From Limanda limanda (lineage: Eukaryota; Chordata; Actinopteri; Pleuronectiformes; Pleuronectidae): DNA of 64,000 bases. Under the pieces are notes generated by a model. The model did no database searches, was not told the origin of the DNA, and was given only the letters and a program-made list of their open reading frames with translations. This document shows, piece after piece, positions 48,296 through 60,668 of this stretch. How positions within the stretch are numbered: position 1 is the stretch's first letter; the number at the start of each line of letters is the position of its first letter. The stretch lies in NCBI RefSeq assembly GCF_963576545.1, contig NW_026870553.1:124001-188000 (forward strand), read 5' to 3'. Made by a program: the position numbers and the translations under genes.

Positions 48296-50859
48296 GCAAG
48301 TAGGCTCTACCCCCACTAAATGGGGTAGCGCGCATCGATCGGTACCATCCTTGAGCTTCTCCGACTTTCGGAAGGGTTAGGGTTAGGGTTAGGGATGAAA
48401 GCACATAGGAGAAAGAGATTTTCTTGAATAACTTTTTTTGTGAAGGTCGGAGAGACTTGCAAGTAGGCTCTACCCCCACTAAATGGGGTAGCGCGCATCG
48501 ATCGTTACCATCCTTGAGCTTCTCCGACTTTCGGAAGGGTTAGGGTTAGGGTTAGGGATGAAAGCACATAGGAGAAAGAGATATTCTTGAATAACTTTTT
48601 TTGTGAAGGTCGGAGAGACTTGCAAGTAGGCTCTACCCCCACTAAATGGGGTAGCGCGCATCGATCGGTACCATCCTTGAGCTTCTCCGACTTTCGGAAG
48701 GGTTAGGGTTAGGGATGAAAGCACATAGGAGAAAGAGATATTCTTGAATAACTTTTTTTGTGAAGGTCGGAGAGACTTGGAAAGTGGTTGCATCTGGACT
48801 AATTTGGGTCCTGCAGATCGATTGGTACCATCCCCGAGCTTGTACGACCTTCGGAAGAGGTCGACCGACGAAATTCCCCCAAATCTGAGGAGATATTCTT
48901 GAATAACTTTTTTTGTGAAGGTCGGAGAGACTTGCAAGTAGGCTCTACCCCCACTAAATGGGGTAGCGCGCATCGATCGGTACCATCCTTGAGCTTCTCC
49001 GACTTTCGGAAGGGTTAGGGTTAGGGTTAGGGATGAAAGCACATAGGAGAAAGAGATATTCTTGAATAACTTTTTTTGTGAAGGTCGGAGAGACTTGGAA
49101 AGTGGTTGCATCTGGACTAATTTGGGTCCTGCAGATCGATTGGTACCATCCCCGAGCTTGTACGACCTTCGGAAGAGGTCGACCGACGAAATTCCCCCAA
49201 ATCTGAGGAGATATTCTTGAATAACTTTTTTTGTGAAGGTCGGAGAGACTTGCAAGTAGGCTCTACCCCCACTAAATGGGGTAGCGCGCATCGATCGGTA
49301 CCATCCTTTAGCTTCTCCGACTTTCGGAAGGGTTAGGGTTAGGGTTAGGGATGAAAGCACATAGGAGAAAGAGATATTCTTGAATAACTTTTTTTGTGAA
49401 GGTCGGAGAGACTTGCAAGTAGGCTCTACCCCCACTAAATGGGGTAGCGCGCATCGATCGGTACCATCCTTGAGCTTCTCCGACTTTCGGAAGGGTTAGG
49501 GTTAGGGTTAGGGATGAAAGCACATAGGAGAAAGAGATATTCTTGAATAACTTTTTTTGTGAAGGTCGGAGAGACTTGCAAGTAGGCTCTACCCCCACTA
49601 AATGGGGTTGCGCGCATCGATCGGTACCATCCTTGAGCTTCTCCGACTTTCGGAAGGGTTAGGGTTAGGGTTAGGGATGAAAGCACATAGGAGAAAGAGA
49701 TATTCTTGAATAACTTTTTTTGTGAAGGTCGGAGAGACTTGGAAAGTGGTTGCATCTGGACTAATTTGGGTCCTGCGGATCGATTGGTACCATCCCCGAG
49801 CTTGTACGACCTTCGGAAGAGGTCGACCGACGAAATTCCCCCAAATCTGAGGAGATATTCTTGAATAACTTTTTTTGTGAAGGTCGGAGAGACTTGCAAG
49901 TAGGCTCTACCCCCACTAAATGGGGTAGCGCGCATCGATCGGTACCATCCTTGAGCTTCTCCGACTTTCGGAAGGGTTAGGGTTAGGGTTAGGGATGAAA
50001 GCACATAGGAGAAAGAGATATTCTTGAATAACTTTTTTTGTGAAGGTCGGAGAGACTTGCAAGTAGGCTCTACCCCCACTAAATGGGGTAGCGCGCATCG
50101 ATCGGTACCATCCTTGAGCTTCTCCGACTTTCGGAAGGGTTAGGGTTAGGGTTAGGGATGAAAGCACATAGGAGAAAGAGATATTCTTGAATAACTTTTT
50201 TTGTGAAGGTCGGAGAGACTTGCAAGTAGGCTCTACCCCCACTAAATGGGGTAGCGCGCATCGATCGTTACCATCCTTGAGCTTCTCCGACTTTCGGAAG
50301 GGTTAGGGTTAGGGTTAGGGATGAAAGCACATAGGAGAAAGAGATATTCTTGAATAACTTTTTTTGTGAAGGTCGGAGAGACTTGCAAGTAGGCTCTACC
50401 CCCACTAAATGGGGTAGCGCGCATCGATCGGTACCATCCTTGAGCTTCTCCGACTTTCGGAAGGGTTAGGGTTAGGGATGAAAGCACATAGGAGAAAGAG
50501 ATATTCTTGAATAACTTTTTTTGTGAAGGTCGGAGAGACTTGGAAAGTGGTTGCATCTGGACTAATTTGGGTCCTGCGGATCGATTGGTACCATCCCCGA
50601 GCTTGTACGACCTTCGGAAGAGGTCGACCGACGAAATTCCCCCAAATCTGAGGAGATATTCTTGAATAACTTTTTTTGTGAAGGTCGGAGAGACTTGCAA
50701 GTAGGCTCTACCCCCACTAAATGGGGTAGCGCGCATCGATCGGTACCATCCTTGAGCTTCTCCGACTTTCGGAAGGGTTAGGGTTAGGGTTAGGGATGAA
50801 AGCACATAGGAGAAAGAGATATTCTTGAATAACTTTTTTTGTGAAGGTCGGAGAGACTT
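48296..50859 (+). repeat. HOR unit 2564, copy 1
   Basis: B monomers start at 48779, 49097, 49741 and 50542; 157-bp A at 48622 and 50385. Markers are CGATCGTTACC near 48502 and 50266, and GCAGATCG in the B at 48779 and 49097. The first 1926 bp (48296-50221) match 50860-52785. Private changes are AGAGATTTTC near 48418 and CCTTTAGC near 49308. Confidence 0.87.
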
Positions 50860-51342
50860 GCAAGTAGGCTCTACCCCCACTAAATGGGGTAGCGCGCATC
50901 GATCGGTACCATCCTTGAGCTTCTCCGACTTTCGGAAGGGTTAGGGTTAGGGTTAGGGATGAAAGCACATAGGAGAAAGAGATATTCTTGAATAACTTTT
51001 TTTGTGAAGGTCGGAGAGACTTGCAAGTAGGCTCTACCCCCACTAAATGGGGTAGCGCGCATCGATCGTTACCATCCTTGAGCTTCTCCGACTTTCGGAA
51101 GGGTTAGGGTTAGGGTTAGGGATGAAAGCACATAGGAGAAAGAGATATTCTTGAATAACTTTTTTTGTGAAGGTCGGAGAGACTTGCAAGTAGGCTCTAC
51201 CCCCACTAAATGGGGTAGCGCGCATCGATCGGTACCATCCTTGAGCTTCTCCGACTTTCGGAAGGGTTAGGGTTAGGGATGAAAGCACATAGGAGAAAGA
51301 GATATTCTTGAATAACTTTTTTTGTGAAGGTCGGAGAGACTT
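49741..51342 (+). repeat. Tandem pair of 801-bp units (B-A-A-A-A157)
   Basis: Units 49741-50541 and 50542-51342 share CGATCGTTACC in the third A and a two-hexamer A157 as the last monomer (50385, 51186). This pair sits across the boundary of the two 2564-bp copies. Confidence 0.88.
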
Positions 51343-52785
51343 GGAAAGTGGTTGCATCTGGACTAATTTGGGTCCTGCAGATCGATTGGTACCATCCCCG
51401 AGCTTGTACGACCTTCGGAAGAGGTCGACCGACGAAATTCCCCCAAATCTGAGGAGATATTCTTGAATAACTTTTTTTGTGAAGGTCGGAGAGACTTGCA
51501 AGTAGGCTCTACCCCCACTAAATGGGGTAGCGCGCATCGATCGGTACCATCCTTGAGCTTCTCCGACTTTCGGAAGGGTTAGGGTTAGGGTTAGGGATGA
51601 AAGCACATAGGAGAAAGAGATATTCTTGAATAACTTTTTTTGTGAAGGTCGGAGAGACTTGGAAAGTGGTTGCATCTGGACTAATTTGGGTCCTGCAGAT
51701 CGATTGGTACCATCCCCGAGCTTGTACGACCTTCGGAAGAGGTCGACCGACGAAATTCCCCCAAATCTGAGGAGATATTCTTGAATAACTTTTTTTGTGA
51801 AGGTCGGAGAGACTTGCAAGTAGGCTCTACCCCCACTAAATGGGGTAGCGCGCATCGATCGGTACCATCCTTGAGCTTCTCCGACTTTCGGAAGGGTTAG
51901 GGTTAGGGTTAGGGATGAAAGCACATAGGAGAAAGAGATATTCTTGAATAACTTTTTTTGTGAAGGTCGGAGAGACTTGCAAGTAGGCTCTACCCCCACT
52001 AAATGGGGTAGCGCGCATCGATCGGTACCATCCTTGAGCTTCTCCGACTTTCGGAAGGGTTAGGGTTAGGGTTAGGGATGAAAGCACATAGGAGAAAGAG
52101 ATATTCTTGAATAACTTTTTTTGTGAAGGTCGGAGAGACTTGCAAGTAGGCTCTACCCCCACTAAATGGGGTTGCGCGCATCGATCGGTACCATCCTTGA
52201 GCTTCTCCGACTTTCGGAAGGGTTAGGGTTAGGGTTAGGGATGAAAGCACATAGGAGAAAGAGATATTCTTGAATAACTTTTTTTGTGAAGGTCGGAGAG
52301 ACTTGGAAAGTGGTTGCATCTGGACTAATTTGGGTCCTGCGGATCGATTGGTACCATCCCCGAGCTTGTACGACCTTCGGAAGAGGTCGACCGACGAAAT
52401 TCCCCCAAATCTGAGGAGATATTCTTGAATAACTTTTTTTGTGAAGGTCGGAGAGACTTGCAAGTAGGCTCTACCCCCACTAAATGGGGTAGCGCGCATC
52501 GATCGGTACCATCCTTGAGCTTCTCCGACTTTCGGAAGGGTTAGGGTTAGGGTTAGGGATGAAAGCACATAGGAGAAAGAGATATTCTTGAATAACTTTT
52601 TTTGTGAAGGTCGGAGAGACTTGCAAGTAGGCTCTACCCCCACTAAATGGGGTAGCGCGCATCGATCGGTACCATCCTTGAGCTTCTCCGACTTTCGGAA
52701 GGGTTAGGGTTAGGGTTAGGGATGAAAGCACATAGGAGAAAGAGATATTCTTGAATAACCTTTTTTGTGAAGGTCGGAGAGACTT
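50860..52785 (+). repeat. HOR unit 2564, copy 2 (truncated at 1926 bp)
   Basis: B monomers start at 51343, 51661 and 52305; both of the first two carry GCAGATCG. It matches 48296-50221. After 52785 a B follows where copy 1 has an A. Confidence 0.87.
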
Positions 52786-54554
52786 GGAAAGTGGTTGCAT
52801 CTGGACTAATTTGGGTCCTGCGGATCGATTGGTACCATCCCCGAGCTTGTACGACCTTCGGAAGAGGTCGACCGACGAAATTCCCCCAAATCTGAGGAGA
52901 TATTCTTGAATAACTTTTTTTGTGAAGGTCGGAGAGACTTGCAAGTAGGCTCTACCCCCACTAAATGGGGTAGCGCGCATCGATCGGTACCATCCTTGAG
53001 CTTCTCCGACTTTCGGAAGGGTTAGGGTTAGGGTTAGGGATGAAAGCACATAGGAGAAAGAGATATTCTTGAATAACTTTTTTTGTGAAGGTCGGAGAGA
53101 CTTGCAAGTAGGCTCTACCCCCACTAAATGGGGTAGCGCGCATCGATCGGTACCATTCTTGAGCTTCTCCGACTTTCGGAAGGGTTAGGGTTAGGGTTAG
53201 GGATGAAAGCACATAGGAGAAAGAGATATTCTTGAATAACTTTTTTTGTGAAGGTCGGAGAGACTTGCAAGTAGGCTCTACCCCCACTAAATGGGGTAGC
53301 GCGCATCGATCGGTACCATCCTTGAGCTTCTCCGACTTTCGGAAGGGTTAGGGTTAGGGTTAGGGATGAAAGCACATAGGAGAAAGAGATATTCTTGAAT
53401 AACTTTTTTTGTGAAGGTCGGAGAGACTTGGAAAGTGGTTGCATCTGGACTAATTTGGGTCCTGCGGATCGATTGGTACCATCCCCGAGCTTGTACGACC
53501 TTCGGAAGAGGTCGACCGACGAAATTCCCCCAAATCTGAGGAGATATTCTTGAATAACTTTTTTTGTGAAGGTCGGAGAGACTTGCAAGTAGGCTCTACC
53601 CCCACTAAATGGGGTAGCGCGCATCGATCGGTACCATCCTTGAGCTTCTCCGACTTTCGGAAGGGTTAGGGTTAGGGTTAGGGATGAAAGCACATAGGAG
53701 AAAGAGATATTCTTGAATAACTTTTTTTGTGAAGGTCGGAGAGACTTGCAAGTAGGCTCTACCCCCACTAAATGGGGTAGCGCGCATCGATCGGTACCAT
53801 CCTTGAGCTTCTCCGACTTTCGGAAGGGTTAGGGTTAGGGTTAGGGATGAAAGCACATAGGAGAAAGAGATATTCTTGAATAACCTTTTTTGTGAAGGTC
53901 GGAGAGACTTGGAAAGTGGTTGCATCTGGACTAATTTGGGTCCTGCGGATCGATTGGTACCATCCCCGAGCTTGTACGACCTTCGGAAGAGGTCGACCGA
54001 CGAAATTCCCCCAAATCTGAGGAGATATTCTTGAATAACTTTTTTTGTGAAGGTCGGAGAGACTTGCAAGTAGGCTCTACCCCCACTAAATGGGGTAGCG
54101 CGCATCGATCGGTACCATCTTTGAGCTTCTCCGACTTTCGGAAGGGTTAGGGTTAGGGTTAGGGATGAAAGCACATAGGAGAAAGAGATATTCTTGAATA
54201 ACTTTTTTTGTGAAGGTCGGAGAGACTTGCAAGTAGGCTCTACCCCCACTAAATGGGGTAGCGCGCATCGATCGGTACCATTCTTGAGCTTCTCCGACTT
54301 TCGGAAGGGTTAGGGTTAGGGTTAGGGATGAAAGCACATAGGAGAAAGAGATATTCTTGAATAACTTTTTTTGTGAAGGTCGGAGAGACTTGCAAGTAGG
54401 CTCTACCCCCACTAAATGGGGTAGCGCGCATCGATCGGTACCATCCTTGAGCTTCTCCGACTTTCGGAAGGGTTAGGGTTAGGGTTAGGGATGAAAGCAC
54501 ATAGGAGAAAGAGATATTCTTGAATAACTTTTTTTGTGAAGGTCGGAGAGACTT
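52305..54554 (+). repeat. Two tandem HOR units of 1125 bp (B-A-A-B-A-A-A)
   Basis: Units 52305-53429 and 53430-54554 share AACCTTTTTTG near 52759 and 53884, and CCATTCTTG near 53155 and 54280. The following 1125 bp (54555-55679) have the same monomer order but different markers (AACGTTTTTTG, GGGATAGC), so they belong to the next family. CATCTTTG near 54118 is private to the second unit. Confidence 0.88.
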
Positions 54555-57293
54555 GGAAAGTGGTTGCATCTGGACTAATTTGGGTCCTGCGGATCGATTG
54601 GTACCATCCCCGAGCTTGTACGACCTTCGGAAGAGGTCGACCGACGAAATTCCCCCAAATCTGAGGAGATATTCTTGAATAACTTTTTTTGTGAAGGTCG
54701 GAGAGACTTGCAAGTAGGCTCTACCCCCACTAAATGGGGTAGCGCGCATCGATCGGTACCATCCTTGAGCTTCTCCGACTTTCGGAAGGGTTAGGGTTAG
54801 GGTTAGGGATGAAAGCACATAGGAGAAAGAGATATTCTTGAATAACGTTTTTTGTGAAGGTCGGAGAGACTTGCAAGTAGGCTCTACCCCCACTAAATGG
54901 GGTAGCGCGCATCGATCGGTACCATCCTTGAGCTTCTCCGACTTTCGGAAGGGTTAGGGTTAGGGTTAGGGATGAAAGCACATAGGAGAAAGAGATATTC
55001 TTGAATAACTTTTTTTGTGAAGGTCGGAGAGACTTGGAAAGTGGTTGCATCTGGACTAATTTGGGTCCTGCGGATCGATTGGTACCATCCCCGAGCTTGT
55101 ACGACCTTCGGAAGAGGTCGACCGACGAAATTCCCCCAAATCTGAGGAGATATTCTTGAATAACTTTTTTTGTGAAGGTCGGAGAGACTTGCAAGTAGGC
55201 TCTACCCCCACTAAATGGGATAGCGCGCATCTATCGGTACCATCCTTGAGCTTCTCCGACTTTCGGAAGGGTTAGGGTTAGGGTTAGGGATGAAAGCACA
55301 TAGGAGAAAGAGATATTCTTGAATAACTTTTTTTGTGAAGGTCGGAGAGACTTGCAAGTAGGCTCTACCCCCACTAAATGGGGTAGCGCGCATCGATCGT
55401 TACCATCCTTGAGCTTCTCCGACTTTTGGAAGGGTTAGGGTTAGGGTTAGGGATGAAAGCACATAGGAGAAAGAGATATTCTTGAATAACTTTTTTTGTG
55501 AAGGTCGGAGAGACTTGCAAGTAGGCTCTACCCCCACTAAATGGGGTAGCGCGCATCGATCGGTACCATCCTTGAGCTTCTACGACTTTCGGAAGGGTTA
55601 GGGTTAGGGTTAGGGATGAAAGCACATAGGAGAAAGAGATATTCTTGAATAACTTTTTTTGTGAAGGTCGGAGAGACTTGGAAAGTGGTTGCATCTGGAC
55701 TAATTTGGGTCCTGCGGATCGATTGGTACCATCCCCGAGCTTGTACGACCTTCGGAAGAGGTCGACCGACGAAATTCCCCCAAATCTGAGGAGATATTCT
55801 TGAATAACTTTTTTTGTGAAGGTCGGAGAGACTTGCAAGTAGGCTCTACCCCCACTAAATGGGGTAGCGCGCATCGATCGGTACCATCCTTGAGCTTCTC
55901 CGACTTTCGGAAGGGTTAGGGTTAGGGTTAGGGATGAAAGCACATAGGAGAAAGAGATATTCTTGAATAACTTTTTTTGTGAAGGTCGGAGAGACTTGCA
56001 AGTAGGCTCTACCCCCACTAAATGGGGTAGCGCGCATCGATCGTTACCATCCTTGAGCTTCTCCGACTTTCGGAAGGGTTAGGGTTAGGGTTAGGGATGA
56101 AAGCACATAGGAGAAAGAGATATTCTTGAATAACTTTTTTTGTGAAGGTCGGAGAGACTTGCAAGTAGGCTCTACCCCCACTAAATGGGGTAGCGCACAT
56201 CGATCGGTACCATCCTTGAGCTTCTCCGACTTTCGGAAGGGTTAGGGTTAGGGTTAGGGATGAAAGCACATAGGAGAAAGAGATATTCTTGAATAACTTT
56301 TTTTGTGAAGGTCGGAGAGACTTGCAAGTAGGCTCTACCCCCACTAAATGGGGTAGCGCGCATCGATCGGTACCATCCTTGAGCTTCTCCGACTTTCGGA
56401 AGGGTTAGGGTTAGGGTTAGGGATGAAAGCACATAGGAGAAAGAGATATTCTTGAATAACTTTTTTTGTGAAGGTCGGAGAGACTTGCAAGTAGGCTCTA
56501 CCCCCACTAAATGGGGTTGCGCGCATCGATCGGTACCATCCTTGAGCTTCTCCGACTTTCGGAAGGGTTAGGGTTAGGGTTAGGGATGAAAGCACATAGG
56601 AGAAAGAGATATTCTTGAATAACTTTTTTTGTGAAGGTCGGAGAGACTTGGAAAGTGGTTGCATCTGGACTAATTTGGGTCCTGCGGATCGATTGGTACC
56701 ATCCCCGAGCTTGTACGACCTTCGGAAGAGGTCGACCGACGAAATTCCCCCAAATCTGAGGAGATATTCTTGAATAACTTTTTTTGTGAAGGTCGGAGAG
56801 ACTTGCAAGTAGGCTCTACCCCCACTAAATGGGGTAGCGCGCATCGATCGGTACCATCCTTGAGCTTCTCCGACTTTCGGAAGGGTTAGGGTTAGGGTTA
56901 GGGATGAAAGCACATAGGAGAAAGAGATATTCTTGAATAACTTTTTTTGTGAAGGTCGGAGAGACTTGCAAGTAGGCTCTACCCCCACTAAATGGGGTAG
57001 CGCGCATCGATCGGTACCATCCTTGAGCTTCTCCGACTTTCGGAAGGGTTAGGGTTAGGGTTAGGGATGAAAGCACATAGGAGAAAGAGATATTCTTGAA
57101 TAACTTTTTTTGTGAAGGTCGGAGAGACTTGCAAGTAGGCTCTACCCCCACTAAATGGGGTAGCGCGCATCGATCGGTACCATCCTTGAGCTTCTCCGAC
57201 TTTCGGAAGGGTTAGGGTTAGGGTTAGGGATGAAAGCACATAGGAGAAAGAGATATTCTTGAATAACTTTTTTTGTGAAGGTCGGAGAGACTT
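54555..57293 (+). repeat. HOR unit 2739, copy 1
   Basis: B monomers start at 54555, 55036, 55680 and 56650. Ordered markers are AACGTTTTTTG, GGGATAGC with CATCTATC, CGATCGTTACC, CTTCTACGAC, a second CGATCGTTACC and GCGCACATC. Five consecutive A monomers (55835-56649) form the long run. ACTTTTGG near 55427 is private. Confidence 0.9.
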
Positions 57294-60032
57294 GGAAAGT
57301 GGTTGCATCTGGACTAATTTGGGTCCTGCGGATCGATTGGTACCATCCCCGAGCTTGTACGACCTTCGGAAGAGGTCGACCGACGAAATTCCCCCAAATC
57401 TGAGGAGATATTCTTGAATAACTTTTTTTGTGAAGGTCGGAGAGACTTGCAAGTAGGCTCTACCCCCACTAAATGGGGTAGCGCGCATCGATCGGTACCA
57501 TCCTTGAGCTTCTCCGACTTTCGGAAGGGTTAGGGTTAGGGTTAGGGATGAAAGCACATAGGAGAAAGAGATATTCTTGAATAACGTTTTTTGTGAAGGT
57601 CGGAGAGACTTGCAAGTAGGCTCTACCCCCACTAAATGGGGTAGCGCGCATCGATCGGTACCATCCTTGAGCTTCTCCGACTTTCGGAAGGGTTAGGGTT
57701 AGGGTTAGGGATGAAAGCACATAGGAGAAAGAGATATTCTTGAATAACTTTTTTTTTGAAGGTCGGAGAGACTTGGAAAGTGGTTGCATCTGGACTAATT
57801 TGGGTCCTGCGGATCGATTGGTACCATCCCCGAGCTTGTACGACCTTCGGAAGAGGTCGACCGACGAAATTCCCCCAAATCTGAGGAGATATTCTTGAAT
57901 AACTTTTTTTGTGAAGGTCGGAGAGACTTGCAAGTAGGCTCTACCCCCACTAAATGGGATAGCGCGCATCTATCGGTACCATCCTTGAGCTTCTCCGACT
58001 TTCGGAAGGGTTAGGGTTAGGGTTAGGGATGAAAGCACATAGGAGAAAGAGATATTCTTGAATAACTTTTTTTGTGAAGGTCGGAGAGACTTGCAAGTAG
58101 GCTCTACCCCCACTAAATGGGGTAGCGCGCATCGATCGTTACCATCCTTGAGCTTCTCCGACTTTCGGAAGGGTTAGGGTTAGGGTTAGGGATGAAAGCA
58201 CATAGGAGAAAGAGATATTCTTGAATAACTTTTTTTGTGAAGGTCGGAGAGACTTGCAAGTAGGCTCTACCCCCACTAAATGGGGTAGCGCGCATCGATC
58301 GGTACCATCCTTGAGCTTCTACGACTTTCGGAAGGGTTAGGGTTAGGGTTAGGGATGAAAGCACATAGGAGAAAGAGATATTCTTGAATAACTTTTTTTG
58401 TGAAGGTCGGAGAGACTTGGAAAGTGGTTGCATCTGGACTAATTTGGGTCCTGCGGATCGATTGGTACCATCCCCGAGCTTGTACGACCTTCGGAAGAGG
58501 TCGACCGACGAAATTCCCCCAAATCTGAGGAGATATTCTTGAATAACTTTTTTTGTGAAGGTCGGAGAGACTTGCAAGTAGGCTCTACCCCCACTAAATG
58601 GGGTAGCGCGCATCGATCGGTACCATCCTTGAGCTTCTCCGACTTTCGGAAGGGTTAGGGTTAGGGTTAGGGATGAAAGCACATAGGAGAAAGAGATATT
58701 CTTGAATAACTTTTTTTGTGAAGGTCGGAGAGACTTGCAAGTAGGCTCTACCCCCACTAAATGGGGTAGCGCGCATCGATCGTTACCATCCTTGAGCTTC
58801 TCCGACTTTCGGAAGGGTTAGGGTTAGGGTTAGGGATGAAAGCACATAGGAGAAAGAGATATTCTTGAATAACTTTTTTTGTGAAGGTCGGAGAGACTTG
58901 CAAGTAGGCTCTACCCCCACTAAATGGGGTAGCGCACATCGATCGGTACCATCCTTGAGCTTCTCCGACTTTCGGAAGGGTTAGGGTTAGGGTTAGGGAT
59001 GAAAGCACATAGGAGAAAGAGATATTCTTGAATAACTTTTTTTGTGAAGGTCGGAGAGACTTGCAAGTAGGCTCTACCCCCACTAAATGGGGTAGCGCGC
59101 ATCGATCGGTACCATCCTTGAGCTTCTCCGACTTTCGGAAGGGTTAGGGTTAGGGTTAGGGATGAAAGCACATAGGAGAAAGAGATATTCTTGAATAACT
59201 TTTTTTGTGAAGGTCGGAGAGACTTGCAAGTAGGCTCTACCCCCACTAAATGGGGTTGCGCGCATCGATCGGTACCATCCTTGAGCTTCTCCGACTTTCG
59301 GAAGGGTTAGGGTTAGGGTTAGGGATGAAAGCACATAGGAGAAAGAGATATTCTTGAATAACTTTTTTTGTGAAGGTCGGAGAGACTTGGAAAGTGGTTG
59401 CATCTGGACTAATTTGGGTCCTGCGGATCGATTGGTACCATCCCCGAGCTTGTACGACCTTCGGAAGAGGTCGACCGACGAAATTCCCCCAAATCTGAGG
59501 AGATATTCTTGAATAACTTTTTTTGTGAAGGTCGGAGAGACTTGCAAGTAGGCTCTACCCCCACTAAATGGGGTAGCGCGCATCGATCGGTACCATCCTT
59601 GAGCTTCTCCGACTTTCGGAAGGGTTAGGGTTAGGGTTAGGGATGAAAGCACATAGGAGAAAGAGATATTCTTGAATAACTTTTTTTGTGAAGGTCGGAG
59701 AGACTTGCAAGTAGGCTCTACCCCCACTAAATGGGGTAGCGCGCATCGATCGGTACCATCCTTGAGCTTCTCCGACTTTCGGAAGGGTTAGGGTTAGGGT
59801 TAGGGATGAAAGCACATAGGAGAAAGAGATATTCTTGAATAACTTTTTTTGTGAAGGTCGGAGAGACTTGCAAGTAGGCTCTACCCCCACTAAATGGGGT
59901 AGCGCGCATCGATCGGTACCATCCTTGAGCTTCTCCGACTTTCGGAAGGGTTAGGGTTAGGGTTAGGGATGAAAGCACATAGGAGAAAGAGATATTCTTG
60001 AATAACTTTTTTTGTGAAGGTCGGAGAGACTT
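57294..60032 (+). repeat. HOR unit 2739, copy 2
   Basis: B monomers start at 57294, 57775, 58419 and 59389, each 2739 bp after the copy 1 counterpart. It has a lengthened T run near 57752 that is absent from copy 1 but present in the truncated third copy. Confidence 0.9.
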
Positions 60033-60668
60033 GGAAAGTGGTTGCATCTGGACTAATTTGGGTCCTGCGGATCGATTGGTACCATCCCCGAGCTTGTACG
60101 ACCTTCGGAAGAGGTCGACCGACGAAATTCCCCCAAATCTGAGGAGATATTCTTGAATAACTTTTTTTGTGAAGGTCGGAGAGACTTGCAAGTAGGCTCT
60201 ACCCCCACTAAATGGGGTAGCGCGCATCGATCGGTACCATCCTTGAGCTTCTCCGACTTTCGGAAGGGTTAGGGTTAGGGTTAGGGATGAAAGCACATAG
60301 GAGAAAGAGATATTCTTGAATAACGTTTTTTGTGAAGGTCGGAGAGACTTGCAAGTAGGCTCTACCCCCACTAAATGGGGTAGCGCGCATCGATCGGTAC
60401 CATCCTTGAGCTTCTCCGACTTTCGGAAGGGTTAGGGTTAGGGTTAGGGATGAAAGCACATAGGAGAAAGAGATATTCTTGAATAACTTTTTTTTTGAAG
60501 GTCGGAGAGACTTGGAAAGTGGTTGCATCTGGACTAATTTGGGTCCTGCGGATCGATTGGTACCATCCCCGAGCTTGTACGACCTTCGGAAGAGGTCGAC
60601 CGACGAAATTCCCCCAAATCTGAGGAGATATTCTTGAATAACTTTTTTTGTGAAGGTCGGAGAGACTT
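60033..60668 (+). repeat. HOR unit 2739, copy 3 (truncated)
   Basis: B-A-A-B, with B at 60033 and 60514. AACGTTTTTTG near 60324 and the lengthened T run near 60491 identify it as a relative of copy 2. The next A (60669) lacks the GGGATAGC marker expected if the unit continued. Confidence 0.87.
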